Positions 37,356 to 51,471 of a DNA stretch of 64,000 nucleotides are shown one piece after another (the stretch's first letter is position 1; each line of letters opens with the position of its first letter). This stretch comes from Clavelina lepadiformis. Its lineage: Eukaryota > Chordata > Ascidiacea > Aplousobranchia > Clavelinidae. The stretch covers positions 10,478,001 to 10,542,000 of the forward strand of contig NC_135240.1 of NCBI RefSeq assembly GCF_947623445.1, read 5' to 3'. The notes below the pieces were generated by a model, which saw nothing but the letters and a program-made list of their open reading frames with translations, was not told where the DNA came from and did not search any database. The position numbers and the translations under genes are program-made.

Positions 37356-39716
37356 TATAACATTTCAGGAAGTATATGCTGTGTTCAACCATAAACAGCT
37401 AGACATTTATAACCTAAATATATTTGAAATATAAGTATTTTACGGGTAAAACATAGTTTGCAAATGATGTTGCTCCTTTGAATAAGAGAGCTTGAATGGT
37501 TTTATCAACACCATAACTTAAAATGATCCGATATGTTTGTGAAAAGTTAACTTTTTAACAGCATCAAACTAATGTTGCGTGGTATGTAAATTTCCTTTTT
37601 GCATTTTGCACTGATATGTTTAGCGTATAATGTATACGTGATTTTTATCCATATTCAGCTTTACAAAGCCACACTGTTAGAAATGTGGCATAATACTTTT
37701 CAGTTTTGACATTGAATCAAAGCAGATAAAAGAATTGTCATTGTCAGTCGATAATGAGTGCAGAACGTAGATTTTTCTTCTTTAGCACATATACCAAACC
37801 TGCTTTTTAAACTTTGGAATTTTAAATTGTAACGCATCCTGTTTTGTCAAAAGTTTACACACATTTCACACTTTGGGGACCCCAATTTGTCAAAGTAGGC
37901 CTATATCTTATTCTAACTTTATTTTGTAAATACAAAATTTTCGGTTTCGTAATATTTCCTTCACAAATGCCTAGACATGCATTAAATAGTTTGTGTATTC
38001 TTGTTTTGCTTTAAAAGTTGTAATTTACAAATTAAGTAAATTTTTACAGCTCTTGTGTTTCCTATAGCGACAAATTTTGACTATATTATATTTGGATGCG
38101 TTAACCACATGTTGGTACACTGAGCAAAGTAGGAGAATGGGATATCTGGCTTCGCGGTCATTTGTCAGCAACTTTTCCCGATTCACTAAAAGTTCCAGTT
38201 ACGTAGCTCCCGACAAAACTGAATAGAGCTTTGCTTAGATCTGTAAACAAACTTTTGTACTAAAACTCCAAAGTGATTACGAAAACACGATAAAACAAGA
38301 ATAAGAAAAACTAAATTGATCTGTCAAAGTATTTTTTAAACTTTTTTTTGCTCAAGCCACGTCACGCATCATACTCGTCTTAAATACACTTTAATGATCT
38401 CGTCATTCTTTTGTGAGATGATTAGTGATAGTATATGATCCTTGGAAATATTACAAAGAATAAATTCATGCATAATATGTTCATGAAGGTTGGTAAAGGT
38501 AAAATGTGCAAGTTCTAAAATTTAATCAATAAATACACTTTCTTTACTGTCGCATGTTAGTTTATCATCATACAGCTTTTAACTATAGCTCAGAAATTAT
38601 AGTAAACATACCGTATTTTAGTTTTGATCAACCAGCGAATTTTACCTCGCAATGACAAATAAGAAGTTTACTTTAAAGTGACAAGCAAATTTCACGGAAT
38701 ATACATTTTGGGAAACACTGACCTATCACACCAAACGAAACTTATCAATTTTGTAACATTTGAAATGTTTATTTGCATATTTCTTTTGTCTCACACGGCA
38801 AATTTATGTAGATGTTACATGTTCTTTTGACCTTTGTCTACAGTCAAGAGCCTTCGTGTTGTTTACCCATCTTCAGCAGCTTGCACAGGAAGATTTCGGA
38901 CTATTAGAAATCATCATTGAATTTTGATTTTGTAAGTCGTTTTGAAAAGAAGCGTTTCTCATTAGCACAACAACAAAAAACACAGAAAAAGAGGTTTTGT
39001 TTGAGAAAATCGGATTGAGTGTATCAAAATTGATGACAACGGATCGTGATCGCCGTAACCACTGTGATAGCAATACCACATTCTAACACGCTTGTCCTTG
39101 TGAGTAGACTCATTGTTTAAGAGTGGTAGTTAAGAAATTAGAGGATTTCTCCTTTGTGGCGATCATCCAACGTTTCCTGAATTTTAAGAGACGGGAAAAA
39201 TGTTTTACCTGCATAAGAAGCACCTGCTGCTTGCCGGATTACGAACATGATTTATTATTATTCGGTGTGTTTATACAGATAAAAGTGAATGTTTTTGTAT
39301 GCTCACTGTGTTTGGGTTGTTTAAAGCTGTTTTTTGGAACGATTACTTCCGTTTCAGAAAAAAAATTGCTAATGCCGACGAAGGATTAAACAAGGCCTAG
39401 ATTAAAATATGTTGCCGGTATTACACCATCACTTTTATTGTAGCAAAATTCGCATCAAGCAATTCATTTGCAACGTACAACGCAATTTCCGCATTTTTGC
39501 AGTTTCAAAATCATTGGTTTCATTTGACGTAGAGCGTTAAGTAAACTCATTTCTGGATTAAATTAATAACAAAAGAAAATGCAACAAATCATCCACGGAG
39601 GTGGCTCGTAGTCTTTTGTCTTCTTCATGCCTTCTCACTGCTGAGAACATGCTAGCTATTTAGGATTTTCTCCAGGAAGCGTTTTTCAGATTCATCATCA
39701 TTTTTCTGCAACCTGA
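37356..39716. other. Intergenic between the GPCR and the trefoil gene
   Basis: No splice-linked coding region. Frames at 38873-39079 (minus) and 39123-39389 (plus) lack recognisable motifs. A minus-strand AATAAA at 39434-39439 may serve the trefoil gene. Confidence 0.4.
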
Positions 39717-42700
39717 TCAGCCCTCAATAGATTGTTCTTCCTCTTCCGGGTGAGATGGCTCTTCTTCTTCCGGAGGTAATACTTCGCTAATTCGTTCAGT
39801 TTCATCAATCACTGGGAAAGGATTTGATGTCTCCACAAAATAGCTGGTTCTTCGGATACCTTCGAGAAATTGTGGTCTTGAACCAAGAGGAGTGTGACCT
39901 TCCTCCCTAGGAACATTCCTAGGCGAACTCTCTTCATCGGGCGGAAGATACGAAATGTAGTACTTTGGTGGCACTTCCCTATCTTCTTCTTCTTCCTCTT
40001 CTTCTTCGTAAATGTATTCTTCTTTTTCCTCAGGGATTTCTGAAAAAAAGGAAATGATTAACACGAAAATAAAAAGACCTGGATATTGTAGACACGACAG
40101 AAAATGAAATAAGCTATATTCATTTTGTTTCAGATTCTTACCGACTTCATAGCGCTTTGCTCCAACTTTGTTACGCTTAAAACATCTTAGTGCTTCTTCA
40201 CCGTGTAAATCTATCCAGCAAGGAAGATCAGTGTCGCATTCTTGATAAGTGTTTTGGGCGTCTTGATTTCCCAACCCAAGACATGCAGTAATGTTACTGA
40301 TGAAAGACTCCATATCTATAAGACAATATCAAAATCAGCTACGCATACCGCATTGTGCTTTACAGCACATTATCTGCCGTAAGGTCTTATAAAGTCTGAA
40401 TAATTTAATTTGGCAAACCATCTCACCTTCGTTTCTTTTGCAAGCTGCCATGCAAGTCCCGGAACTTTGTCCCATAACAAGCATCCAGCAAGCCGAGTTG
40501 GTGCCGCACCTAGAGTAACCATCGGCTATCTTGCGCCAACTCGTTCTTGTGCATTCCCAAGCACACTCAAGCACGCTGCGAACTTTTGGTCCGATAAGGA
40601 GTGAATCCGGTTGGAAGCACCATGGACCGGTTTTGGATCGCTCGTAGCAGCAACCGCGAGCCTCACAGTGTTTCCGTGAAATGGATGTCCAACCGCAGTC
40701 GACGCGGTCGCGCGGCTCGGCATTGCACGACCTCACGGTTGACTTCTCTCCGGCATTGATGAGGGAAACCGGTTGGAAAACAGCTTGTATGCGACTGAGT
40801 CTGCCAACGTTACCTAAAGAAGTAGTAATATTACTGCAAGGGACCTTGTACAGTTCTGTTTATTCACACTGTATTTACGCCACCACAAACACGTTTACGC
40901 CAATATCATGCCTAAATTAAATGTATTTTTGTCAAAGGTTTGACTTCTGTGTTCATTTTGTGATCACGCTTTGTTAATTTAGGAAATTCTTTGCAAATCA
41001 GTCACGCGACGTTTCTGTTCGGTTCCTCTAAAACTATAGTTGCTTTTAGAATTTAGTTCAACGTTTGCAATGCGTCAGCAATTAAAAGCTCGGTTTCTGA
41101 TGAATGTGAAAAATTTAATCGGTACTGCTCTTGGTAAAAGTATAAAAAGCGAGGAAAGAAAAATATAGAAAGAACTTTATCTTGGTCACGTATATCACGA
41201 TGTGTCGCGGTCTGTCAGATGCTGGAGGCAATTGAAGATCAGTTAAAGACGGCGGCTGCTACATCAGATAAAATCCTTGCATCAACAAAGCGATTAATTG
41301 AGAGTTGCTTTTTATAATGACTCGATTACGACCTGAGATGCCCTCAAAAATGAGTGCCTTGAGTTCGCAAAACAGGGCCCTGTGTCGCAGTTTATGTAGA
41401 CATGAGTACAGCGATATGTGGCTATTTCAGTTTGGTGGCCTAACTGAACTTATCGAAAAGTTTCAAGTATGAGCTTGATTGTAATGTGCTGAAATCGAGG
41501 TGTCGCACGCGTGTATATATGAAACTGCTTATTATATAAGACTTGAATATTAATTTCACTAAACACGAATTACCTTTCTTGGAGACCCTTTCGTCACTTT
41601 TATAACATGATGGGAAGTCGGGTACCCTATCGTCCCAGCAACAACCCAAGCTTCTACATTTTGCGGGCGATATTCCCGACCAACCACATTCTACTCTTAG
41701 ACGACCACGAACCATAGGACACAAGCCTGGAGAAAAACAACAACATTTTGATTAATAATTATAAGCAGCTCAACTATTTGAACAACTTGCAAAACAAAAT
41801 TGTATAAATAGTGCAAAAGTAGCAATTTTCTGCGTGTTTAACTGCGTACATCTTTGATGCTTTGATCTTGAAAACCGTATTTACGTCAATGGATGTCAAG
41901 GAACTGTGACCGCAAAAAATTAAAATTTTTACACGATTTTCTCTTGCGGACGAAAAACAGTTTTAAGTTTGAAATGACCTAATTTGCGAAAGTTTTCGTT
42001 TTCAAAGAAACCGTGACTACCACCCAGGCACTCTAAGAGGATTATAATAATAACTTTGATAAAAAGGTTTTCAACGAAGCAAAAAACAACTTTCCCCAAT
42101 AAACAAGTTAAATTATTTACCATAAATTAACCAATTCCGATGCTAAAAATACTCTCATGTTCCTTGCACTGCTACAGTGTTTGTAATCCTGACCCCAAGA
42201 TAAAATCTGTACTGTTGTCGCTTAAGAAGTTACACCATTTCGTGCCAGGCTACAGATTGTTTGATGGAGTGGCGCTTATCCTGTGCCATGCACCGCGAAG
42301 CCCAAAATTTTTGACAGAGGACAATGCCCCGCCCGACAACCTGTCAGGTTTTTGGCCTGCGACGACGTAATTAAGGATATGTCGGCCTTAATACATATCC
42401 TGTCGTTTACGCGTAAAATATTACCCTCGTTATATAGGAAGTTGTAACATCCAATTTGTATCCGACTTTAAGTTTATTTTTATTTTTTCTCTGAATTTTT
42501 GTATTTTAAGTAATATGAAATTATTCAGAAAAATCCCTTTAAAGCTGATGATAAATTCTTTATGTTATGAAGTGTGATCAAGATTTGTTAAAATTTATTT
42601 TTGTATTAATAAAAAAAACCGGTCAGACTTGTTATTTAACATTCTAGGCGTGCCATAAGCTCATTACAAAATTCTAAAAGAACGAAGTACTGTATCAAGA

Positions 42701-42956
42701 CTTCGAAAGCGGATGATTTTGTTTGGTAAACTTTTGATTCTGGTTGCGCGACAAATTCATAAATCGCCTTATCATCAGTTAATGCAGCTGATAAAGCAAT
42801 TCATGTCCAACATCTCAGCACAAACCACTAATCTATACGTGTTAATCGTATATGAAAATAATAACAGTGTAATCAATAAATCTTACCTGTTGTGGGCATT
42901 GCTGTGGAATCGTTACATAACAAAACTGCAAGGACGGCAATACAAATGATCTTCAT
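39717..42956 (-). CDS. Secreted protein with two trefoil (P-type) domains and an acidic tail, 5 exons
   Basis: Minus-strand exons 42956-42887, 41726-41574, 40813-40427, 40315-40142 and 40039-39717 join in phase to 368 residues. Exon 1 encodes a signal peptide (MKIICIAVLAVLLC, cleavage near NDSTA). Exon 2 is a trefoil domain with six cysteines and the VECGWSGIS and CRSLGCCWDD hallmarks. Exon 3 has a second one (RVDCGWTSIS, CEARGCCYER), then a novel region rich in cysteine. Exon 4 adds another cysteine-containing block with CLGLGNQDAQNTYQECDTD. Exon 5 is a glutamate-rich tail with two Glu runs. Every intron is in phase 1, typical of shuffled extracellular modules. Trefoil domains are protease-resistant folds found in mucosal, mucin-associated and egg-coat proteins. 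No transmembrane segment is seen, so secretion to mucus, blood or matrix is likely. I do not know a named orthologue. Confidence 0.88.
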
Positions 42957-45900
42957 TTTCCAGTTCTGTTTTTATTTTAGCTTATAAATACTTTTCTTAG
43001 CTGGATAAAATAAAAACAACTATGTTTTAAAATCGAAACACAATAGTACCGCAGTTAACAAGTAATTGCTACCAAATGAGCATTTCGCAACTCGTCCCTT
43101 CTCAAGACATCTTGCAACCAGTAATTCGTTTCAAGGCTCCCCACGAGCCCTTGCTTCACTGGAACTGAGCTGACTACTGCCGATCGCATATGCTTTTATA
43201 GGCCCCGACAAAAATAGTAAAACCCGCTGTGAAGGCAAGTGCTCCCACGCAAGTCACACGCAGCTAGCCACTGCCTATTTGCAGACAGTTTTGCCTCGTC
43301 CAACACGCCATTTCTAGATACCATCGTTTTCGCATAATCAACTTCAACGCCTACATAATTTAATTTCAACCACTCCACTTGAAAATTTTGAAGGATGCCA
43401 ACGATTTCAAATGTGCCTTTTTAAGTCTAGAAACGCCGCGTGTGCAATGTAATTACGTTTCATTAAAGCCAAGTTAGATGTTATTCGCGTGCCTACTTGT
43501 TCATTTCTGCCCTCGCTTGCGGATGACTCATTTGACCTATAATGACTACGGAGTTTACAAAATACTGGAAAGACAGCGAAAACCTTAGTTCATGGTTGTT
43601 AGAGACACGCCCTGCAGTGATAACGATACATCCTTATTTCTGAAAAATAAACGCGTAGTAAATAGTTACCGTATAGTCACTGGGCGTTTGGCGGAAAAAG
43701 AAGTTTTGAAACGGATTCTGAAAGGCGTGTTCTTATCATTTTCTTACGTTATGATTAATTATGTCGAAATAAGAGAAGAATATCGATGATGGTAATAGAA
43801 GTAACCGGTTTGCAAAGTAAAAATCAGTCAAACTTGAACGAATGATAAACGTTAATATAATTGCCATTGATTTCTAATTAAAAAATTATGTCCTACAACC
43901 TACAGGTTACCCATGGCATAGTCTACTTTTTAGCTTACGCCAAAATAGTTCAACAAAACCTACTTGTCATGTGACAACTGACAAAGTCGTCGCTAAATAA
44001 AGGAAATCAAACGTATGACCGCCATGGCAACATTTTGCGCACCAGAAGATCCACAAATCAACATTTTTCTCGCATTCCAAAAATCTTATTATGAGCTTGT
44101 AAAATAAAAACGCTTCTGGAATCCTGTTTTCATCAAGAATAGGATTCCTTACTGAAAACTGAGTCTGATGTTCGCTCTTTATATATCCAGAAAGGTCATC
44201 ACTCATCACTCATTAATTCAGTGACGGTTTGACACTTGAATGGTGATAAGATCGTGCCACCAAAAATGAACACACGACGTATGGCCTGGACTGTGCCTAA
44301 AAAAAGCTTTTACGTAGTGACCAACACGATTGCCAAATGGAATGACCTGCGTCATTGCAGCACGTTGCAGCGTTAACGATATATCTGAACTGACGCAGCA
44401 TTCTCAGATGACGGAAGTGTTTGAACGACGCAAAAAGTCGAAGAGATATAGACCCAAAACAATCCTTAACAATCCTTAACTTAACGAATTCATTTCAGTA
44501 GATGACTTTGATGGACGATGGATATCGTTAATGATTTTTTCTTTTAGGCTTCGGTATAAACAGGTATATGGATAAAGCAATTTGACAAGGAAAGGAAAAC
44601 CTACATGCTGCTATTACATTCATTTGTATTGCATAAATAAGCAACAGGTAACGTTAAAACGTACATATGATAACAAATCCTCGTTGTATAAACGAAATGA
44701 TTACAGTATAATATTTTACAGATCACTGGATGCAAGACCCAACTTTCCTTCACTGATGCAATTCTACGTCACATCATTCGTGCGTACAGTAACCTACTTT
44801 TACGACAGAGCCGATCTTATTTGCATTCTATATGCTAGAAACATACATTTTCTGCCACTAATTGTCCACAATGCGGTAAGATCCCAAAAGTTTCAAACGT
44901 CATTCAACGGTCTAGTCAATGTTTTGCGTTTTCCATGGAGCTAGATATCCGGTTGACCGATTCACTTCCATACTCGTTAGATCATGAGAATAAAATATGT
45001 TAAAAGCTTGCCTCACGCTATCTTTGCGCTTTATTGGCAGATTTTGCGATTTCGTGCAAAGTTGTATATGTGCCGTGATACGTTTGTATTAATCCATCAT
45101 TTTTTAGTTGGAAGCAAATGTAACAATAAATGAAAATGATTTTGTGCTGATCCATTAAGATTTTCGTTTCTGCACTTTCTCAAACATGATTTTTCTGACG
45201 TTGTCGGAAAACAGACTGAAAAACATGTAGTAAACTTATTGGCCGGTAGTAAATATTACGCTTACATTGTATATATTAATCTGTTCCGTTAATTAATAAA
45301 TTAATCTCTCGAATTATACGCAGGTGTTTGGTATATAAGTTGAAACCATACTAGTGAAAACAACTAGTAGCTCCATTCATATAGGTTTGTTGGGTATCTA
45401 CTCTAATTCTAAAGTCAGAATACTCGAAAACCATAATTATACTTCGTTGTGGCAATTCTTTGATTTTTGTTTAGTCTTAATCTAAAAATTAAGCCAAACT
45501 TTCAAAAGTGCTCTAGTAATTTATATCAAAAGTATCAACTATTGTTAATTTTAGCTTTTGAATTTGTTTTGTATTGAAATTATTTCCTTGAATAAATTGT
45601 AATATATTTATATGTTCGTTTTTTATTTGTAGCTGGTATAGCACACTTGAAGGTTCAGCCACACCTAAGATTAAAACCGTCACATGACATAAGCTGCTGT
45701 AAATGGCTGCCAGAAATGTCATATTGTAAATTTTCATGTTTAGTTTTGTACTTGAAACCGGTTATAAACACTACCGACAGTGAGACGGTTCAAAAAGGAA
45801 TAGTTAGAAAGCCAACTGGTATATTAACGATGCACCGGATTAAAAACAACACAGAATGAAGACGGCTGCATTCATGTTATAGATACACGTTTTAATTGTC

Positions 45901-48900
45901 AGGAGTCGCATTATATACCAAAGTATTCTTGCTAAACCAATAAGTGCTAACACCCATCTCCCATTGGTTATTGTGCAGCTGGTTTTTGCCCAGAATTCGT
46001 GACCTGCAGGCTTCGTGATAAGTTTTTATTGCCTCACGTATTTCTCTGACATATGTCGTTGTTCTGGAAAGTACGTTATTCTACGAAAAAGCTAACTTTT
46101 TGTGCTTTTTTATGTAATCATCATTTAATAGGTTGCCTGATAATATCCGGTGCCTCCATCCTCAACTGTAAAGTTGCTGGCAAGAAAATAACAAAACAAA
46201 GTTTACGGTTTTTCACGATTAGCGCGCCTCTCATGATTTTACGTTTTGTGCAGGGACAATAACGCTTACCATTATAAGGTTATCAGATTCAAAATCGATT
46301 AAGATCACTTTGGTCTCATCAGTTCAACAAAAAAATAAATTCGGAGGTAAATCCGATTATAGTAACGCACCCAGCAATAACAGGCAAAAAATACAGTCTA
46401 ACGCTTTAGGCAAAGTTAACCTGATCATCGTCGTTAATCAAGTTTCGTTAATATCTTATATCGGTCAATGTTTGGAACAACTTTTAAACATTTGAAATAA
46501 ATCCAATCAACTTAATACTATCAGCTATATGCAATGCCTGCCGACGAAAAAATAATGCTTCCATGATAAATGATATCGCACAAAAGAAGTGAGCTTGTGA
46601 AATATTACGTGATAAAATTGGGTTAAATATATTTCATTTTCTTCCTTCACACACGCCGTGTATTAAATCATATGCATGGTTATATTATTAGTCTAACAAA
46701 CGTGAAAAATTTGCATTGTCAAAACTCGTACTACCGGCTGTTTATAATAAGGTGCCTTTCTAACTAAAACTGATTTAAACATCCGGTGTTTATTCATAAA
46801 CAAGTTTGAACACGCATAATGGGAATGATTGGGAAGTATGCGCCTCAGTAAGGAGAAAAGAAGCCATCGTGAATTGATAGAGACGCACAATCGCACATCT
46901 TTTCAGGGAAATCGCTGACCATTCATTATAAATAATTACTTGTCTCACTGGTGTGTGGTGATGTTCTAAAAAGAATAACAAACCCGGTTGGTCTTTTGTC
47001 TGAAATGCAAATAATGTAAGGTCTATGTATTGATGGCTGACATAAGATTTCCTGTAAATATCATGACCATTTTTGTCATCGAAGTGATTACGTATCCCTC
47101 CAAATAGGACGTGAAAGGTTTTGATTTTCTATGAACAATATATTGTCCTATACCGAATTAAACCAATTTTCCTTTGTTGTGACATCTTCGTTATAGGATT
47201 GAAACAAAACTAAGTTAAGAAACTATCAGCTTTATTTTTATCTCCTGTCCGGCGGATGCATTCGTACTCCGCATGCACCCGTCAGTTAATTCAGTAAAGC
47301 ATTTATGCCGCGGACGAGAAGATGTGACATGCAGTTTCTGAACGTCAAGCCATCTCAGCACCTGCTCAACACGTGTAGACAACAAAATTAGAATTCTTAA
47401 GTAATCTATGGATGTGCGACTGATTAACAAGGTTGATACTTAATAATAAACTTTCCTTTTGCATTCAACTTATCGAATGTTTTCATTCAAAACCCGCTTC
47501 TTGTTGTGAAGGACACAGACTACTAACTTGTCAAAGAATTTTTGTTGCATTTATGGCTGGGGCGCTGTGGTTTGTGGTGGTGTCCAGCTGTGCTCGGTAT
47601 TTAGATGTGCGCATAGAATGCCTGCAGCCAAGCCACTTCGGCAAATATGAAGATAAAATCTGGTGCCTCACCTGAGGTTTTGGAGTACAGATTTATGGAC
47701 CATAACAAGCGAAAACGGGGTGCCATTTTTTAACGAGCAATTGTTGCATGAATACATATGAAAGATAAATATAAATGCATCATGCATCGGGCTAAGCTTA
47801 AGCAGTTAACTTATCAATTTTTGGAAAACTACTCGCGGATCTTTCTATTCCAAATTTCATCGACATAAATACTGCAGATACGACATTTAATACTTGTGCC
47901 AAAACATTATCATGACAATATCTTGCATTACGCAAACTCTCATGTTAAACAAAAATAGCAAACGTAAAAATTCGTGTTTAATTAGATGCATGTTATGTGT
48001 ACGATTGGCACAGCGGAGTTGGCATGCTCGTTGCAAGTATGCAATTGCTTAGTCAAGTTTTAATTTAGTTTGCATTTTTTTCATAATTTGTCTTAATTAA
48101 ATCTCACGGAGTCGTCGGAAAAAAGAAAACAAGTCACCCTACTTTAAATGCACTAAAGTCAATTTGGACATTTAACGATTCGATAATGAAAATTATGTTT
48201 GTAAATTTTTATATTAGCCCGGTTTTGCATGTTACTTTCACCGGCCCACAAACCCGCATCCGGTAGTGGAACATATACTTGTTATACGTTACACCAAGTT
48301 AAACAAATAACTCCCAATTGCTCTAGTTGTTGGACTTGGTTAAAACATTTTCTGGATAAGTGAAGAATTCCGATGGAGATATTATCGACGCGTGACGCAG
48401 TTTTATAGTCTATCTCAGACCACACACCAGATAAACTTGGTTAAATCTATAGCTTAACCGTATGGTTAAGTTGATAGTGTTTACAAAATGTCAAATCATG
48501 ACTGTGATTATCGTGATCAATTCGGTTTATGATCTTCTGTGACAACAGGAAATGTAATCATAAAAAAGATTGTGCGATTATTTACAACTATACTGTTTGT
48601 TATCTGTTCAACTACGTTTGACGGTTAACTGTAGACCTATTGCAAAATTAATGCTGGTTGTCAGTTTATTACGAAATCGTAAAACCCACATACGGCTAAA
48701 TCACCGAGTATAGAAGATGACGTAGATAAATAATTTAAGCTAGTCCGTACCACGTTGGCCATCAGACGTGATGACCTAAGCGGCGATGTCTAAATATCTA
48801 AAATACGTAAAAAACCTTTTGTAACATTGCACAGTCTGGGGGTTGAGCCAATCTGTGCCTTTTGTTTAACTTACCACGTATTGTCGCAAGGCTATGTAGG

Positions 48901-50186
48901 CATTGCAGGAAGTCATTATGTGGTCCTATGAGTAACTCTATTGTGGCCAAGTGGGCTTATAGGCAGTTGGGAAAATTTTCGGACAAACATAATGGCATAA
49001 TCTCATAATTTTTTTTGTTTTTAACGAACGAAAAGTTGTATAATAGCTTAATTGTGGCCATTCCTCAGTTCCGGTATTTGCAATTATCGAAACAGGAGGC
49101 AATTGAAATTAAACGCTGGAAAGTACCCAACACCTTACTCTCACGCCACGACCTTACAAAAATGCCTCTGGCGCTTTTACGTTCCTACCGCAAATATATC
49201 ACAAAAATCACCTTTAAAAAATTATGCAAATTGCGTTGAATGGTATTTATTGCTGACATTTAAACATCCAATATAAGTCTTCAGGTTTACAGACGATATT
49301 AAACTAAATGATTAGCTATTGCGTTCAAAAGTATAAGTCTCAATTTGAATTAGACACACTAATTTAGATACAATCCTCCTTATTGGTATTTTATGTGGAA
49401 ACGGAAACAAAAGGGAAAAAATTGCCTGAAGAATTTTTTTAGAAAAATTTCCGATCACAAGCAAAATTTCACGGATTTCCATCACATCATAATGCGCTGC
49501 TTCCGTCCATCTTCCGCATATCTACGAAGGTTACGTCTCACAGTAACGTTCTTCTAGAAATAGCACGCAGCGCATTTTTTACACTAACCAGGTTTAGCGG
49601 ACGTAACGTTACGGTTTTAATTAAGCTTTAAATCAAAGATTGTAACTTTTTTCATAGAATTTACCATTACGATTGCGCCTATGTGTTATATTTAGTAATA
49701 GGGAGAAAGTTATTATTAGTTTAAGGTTTTCGATGGCGTAATATCCAGTACTGACGTAATTTACCAATCTCGGAGGCGTCGGGTGATTTGGGCGCGCCCA
49801 TAGCAAGCCCAGCTTATTTTCGCCCACTTGTCTCATGTAAGTTACTTCCAATTTGATTAACGGTTTATAACTGACACAAATTTATTCCAAGCTAAAAGAA
49901 ATTCCAAAAACGGAGTTCTTAAAAATAACATTGGTCACAACAATTCGTATTTAAAGACGTTTATGCTGTAAATCGGATTTTTGTCAAAACCACAGTGACT
50001 AAACACAGAACACGTTATGTACTTGGAATTGCGTCGCCGTAATATATCTACTGCGACTAGTAATAGAAAAGAAATCGTAGCAGAAATTTCAACACAAAAT
50101 TGAAGCTTCGATGACAAACGATTGAAGCGCTGTTTACTCTAAAGGGACAACCTTTTAAAACTGAAAGTAGGTCGAACTGCTTGAAC
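42957..50186. other. Long intergenic stretch with no supported gene
   Basis: About 7.2 kb. Open frames are short and mostly overlap on both strands. Coding-like patches occur near 47215-47361 (minus) and 47551-47670 (plus) but could not be joined to further exons. A small tandem (CAATCCTTAA twice) lies near 44460. No repeat with clear ends was found. Confidence 0.4.
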
Positions 50187-51471
50187 ATGACAACGAAATC
50201 TCATACGGTGAGTCATGTCCAACGTCACGCAACGTGAAGTTTTTCACACAGGCAGAGGGTCGTGATTATAGGCGTTCCCAGCCCTCAACGAAAACAGAGC
50301 AATCAGCAAAGGTCACTTTAGTTAAAAATCGCATTGAGGTCATCTTTGTTGGTGTATTATATTTTCTCTGGTTACAGTAAATAGCTAAAATTACGTTTTG
50401 ATTAAACATACATCATCGGGTTGCGGTTGCTAATTCGAATTCGCTGACGTCAATCACTTCACCACAAACAAGAGCGTTGTTGGCAGATAGAATAACACAA
50501 AGCATCTTTTGAAAGAGATCTAGCAAATGCAGCTGCGTTTGAACCAACTTTTTAGCACGGTCGGCAAAAACAAGTCGTCTTCGGCACGTGACGTCAACCT
50601 TTGAAATTTACTGCAATGCGGTGACGAAGTGCAACTCTTTAGCATTTGTTATTGGTGCAGTGGTTACAGCAAATGACAACTTGTGCTTATATTTCGGTTC
50701 TTCAGTACAATTATTGTTTTTCAGCATAGTGTGAAGATGCTGTGGGTTTAAACTATAACTTAGGTATTGCAATGAAACTTTAATGATAAATACCTGGCGG
50801 GTGTATAGTTGTATACATACAAGTTTTAGTTTAATTAAATTTTTACCATACGTAGGCCTACGTTTAGTTCGTGCGGTTAGTGCAACACTCGCACATTACC
50901 GCGGATTGGATTTTCCCGAAAAATACAGTCGTCTCGGTAAATTCCATCGGGTTGTTTGTGGTACTAATTTTAGAACGTGCATGCAATTTTGTTGTAGGTA
51001 GTGTATCGCTATTTCCAACAACATTTTGCATACGAAAATTCCGATGAGATTGATCAAGAGAGAAAAGCCACTGTAACACGACTTGCGATGCCACAGGCGA
51101 AATGGCGTGTAGGTGTACCAGTTTCTCAAGATAGTGCAAACACAAGCGGTATGTTGAAGCTCTGTATTTATGAACGATTAGCTGATTGTTCGTTTGAAAT
51201 TCATGAGTAGATGGTCCGAAGTTTTATCGCACGAGTCACACAAGCGGCTGCTTTGGGAAGCGTGTACGCTTTCTAAGTTGTTGTTCAGCAAAAATCGTCG
51301 AGGTCTTCAGTCACTTTGCTCACTGCGGTTGAGTATTCAGAAATGGCTGTCTCTCTTTTAACACAGATTTGTCTGTGTCTGATCGGATTTATGAAATTTT
51401 TTAGAAATATTTTTTTCGGTATAAACGAATCGCCTATATTTATACATTATTACTTCGATAAAATATCTTAA
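50187..51471 (+). CDS. Tentative three-exon gene, possible single-pass membrane protein
   Basis: Segments 50187-50207 (MTTKSHT, donor GTGAGT), 50998-51148 (acceptor TTGTTGTAG, donor GTATGT) and 51278-51471 (acceptor CTTTCTAAG, stop TAA) join in phase to about 121 residues. The middle exon is polar and coding-like (YFQQHFAYENSDEIDQERKA, WRVGVPVSQDSA). The last contains a hydrophobic stretch (MAVSLLTQICLCLIGFM) that could span a membrane. No polyadenylation signal or known family supports it, and each junction could be coincidence. The first exon is tiny and two CRE palindromes lie between exons 1 and 2. Confidence 0.22.

Noticed and set aside
44582..44944. 120-codon plus-strand frame
   Set aside because: AT-driven composition, no motif, no Kozak or splice support; probably chance.
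47215..47675. Coding-like patches on both strands, including a possible terminal exon at 47361-47215 (minus)
   Set aside because: The acceptor and phase are acceptable but no upstream exon or known motif was found, and the plus-strand patch lacks a donor.
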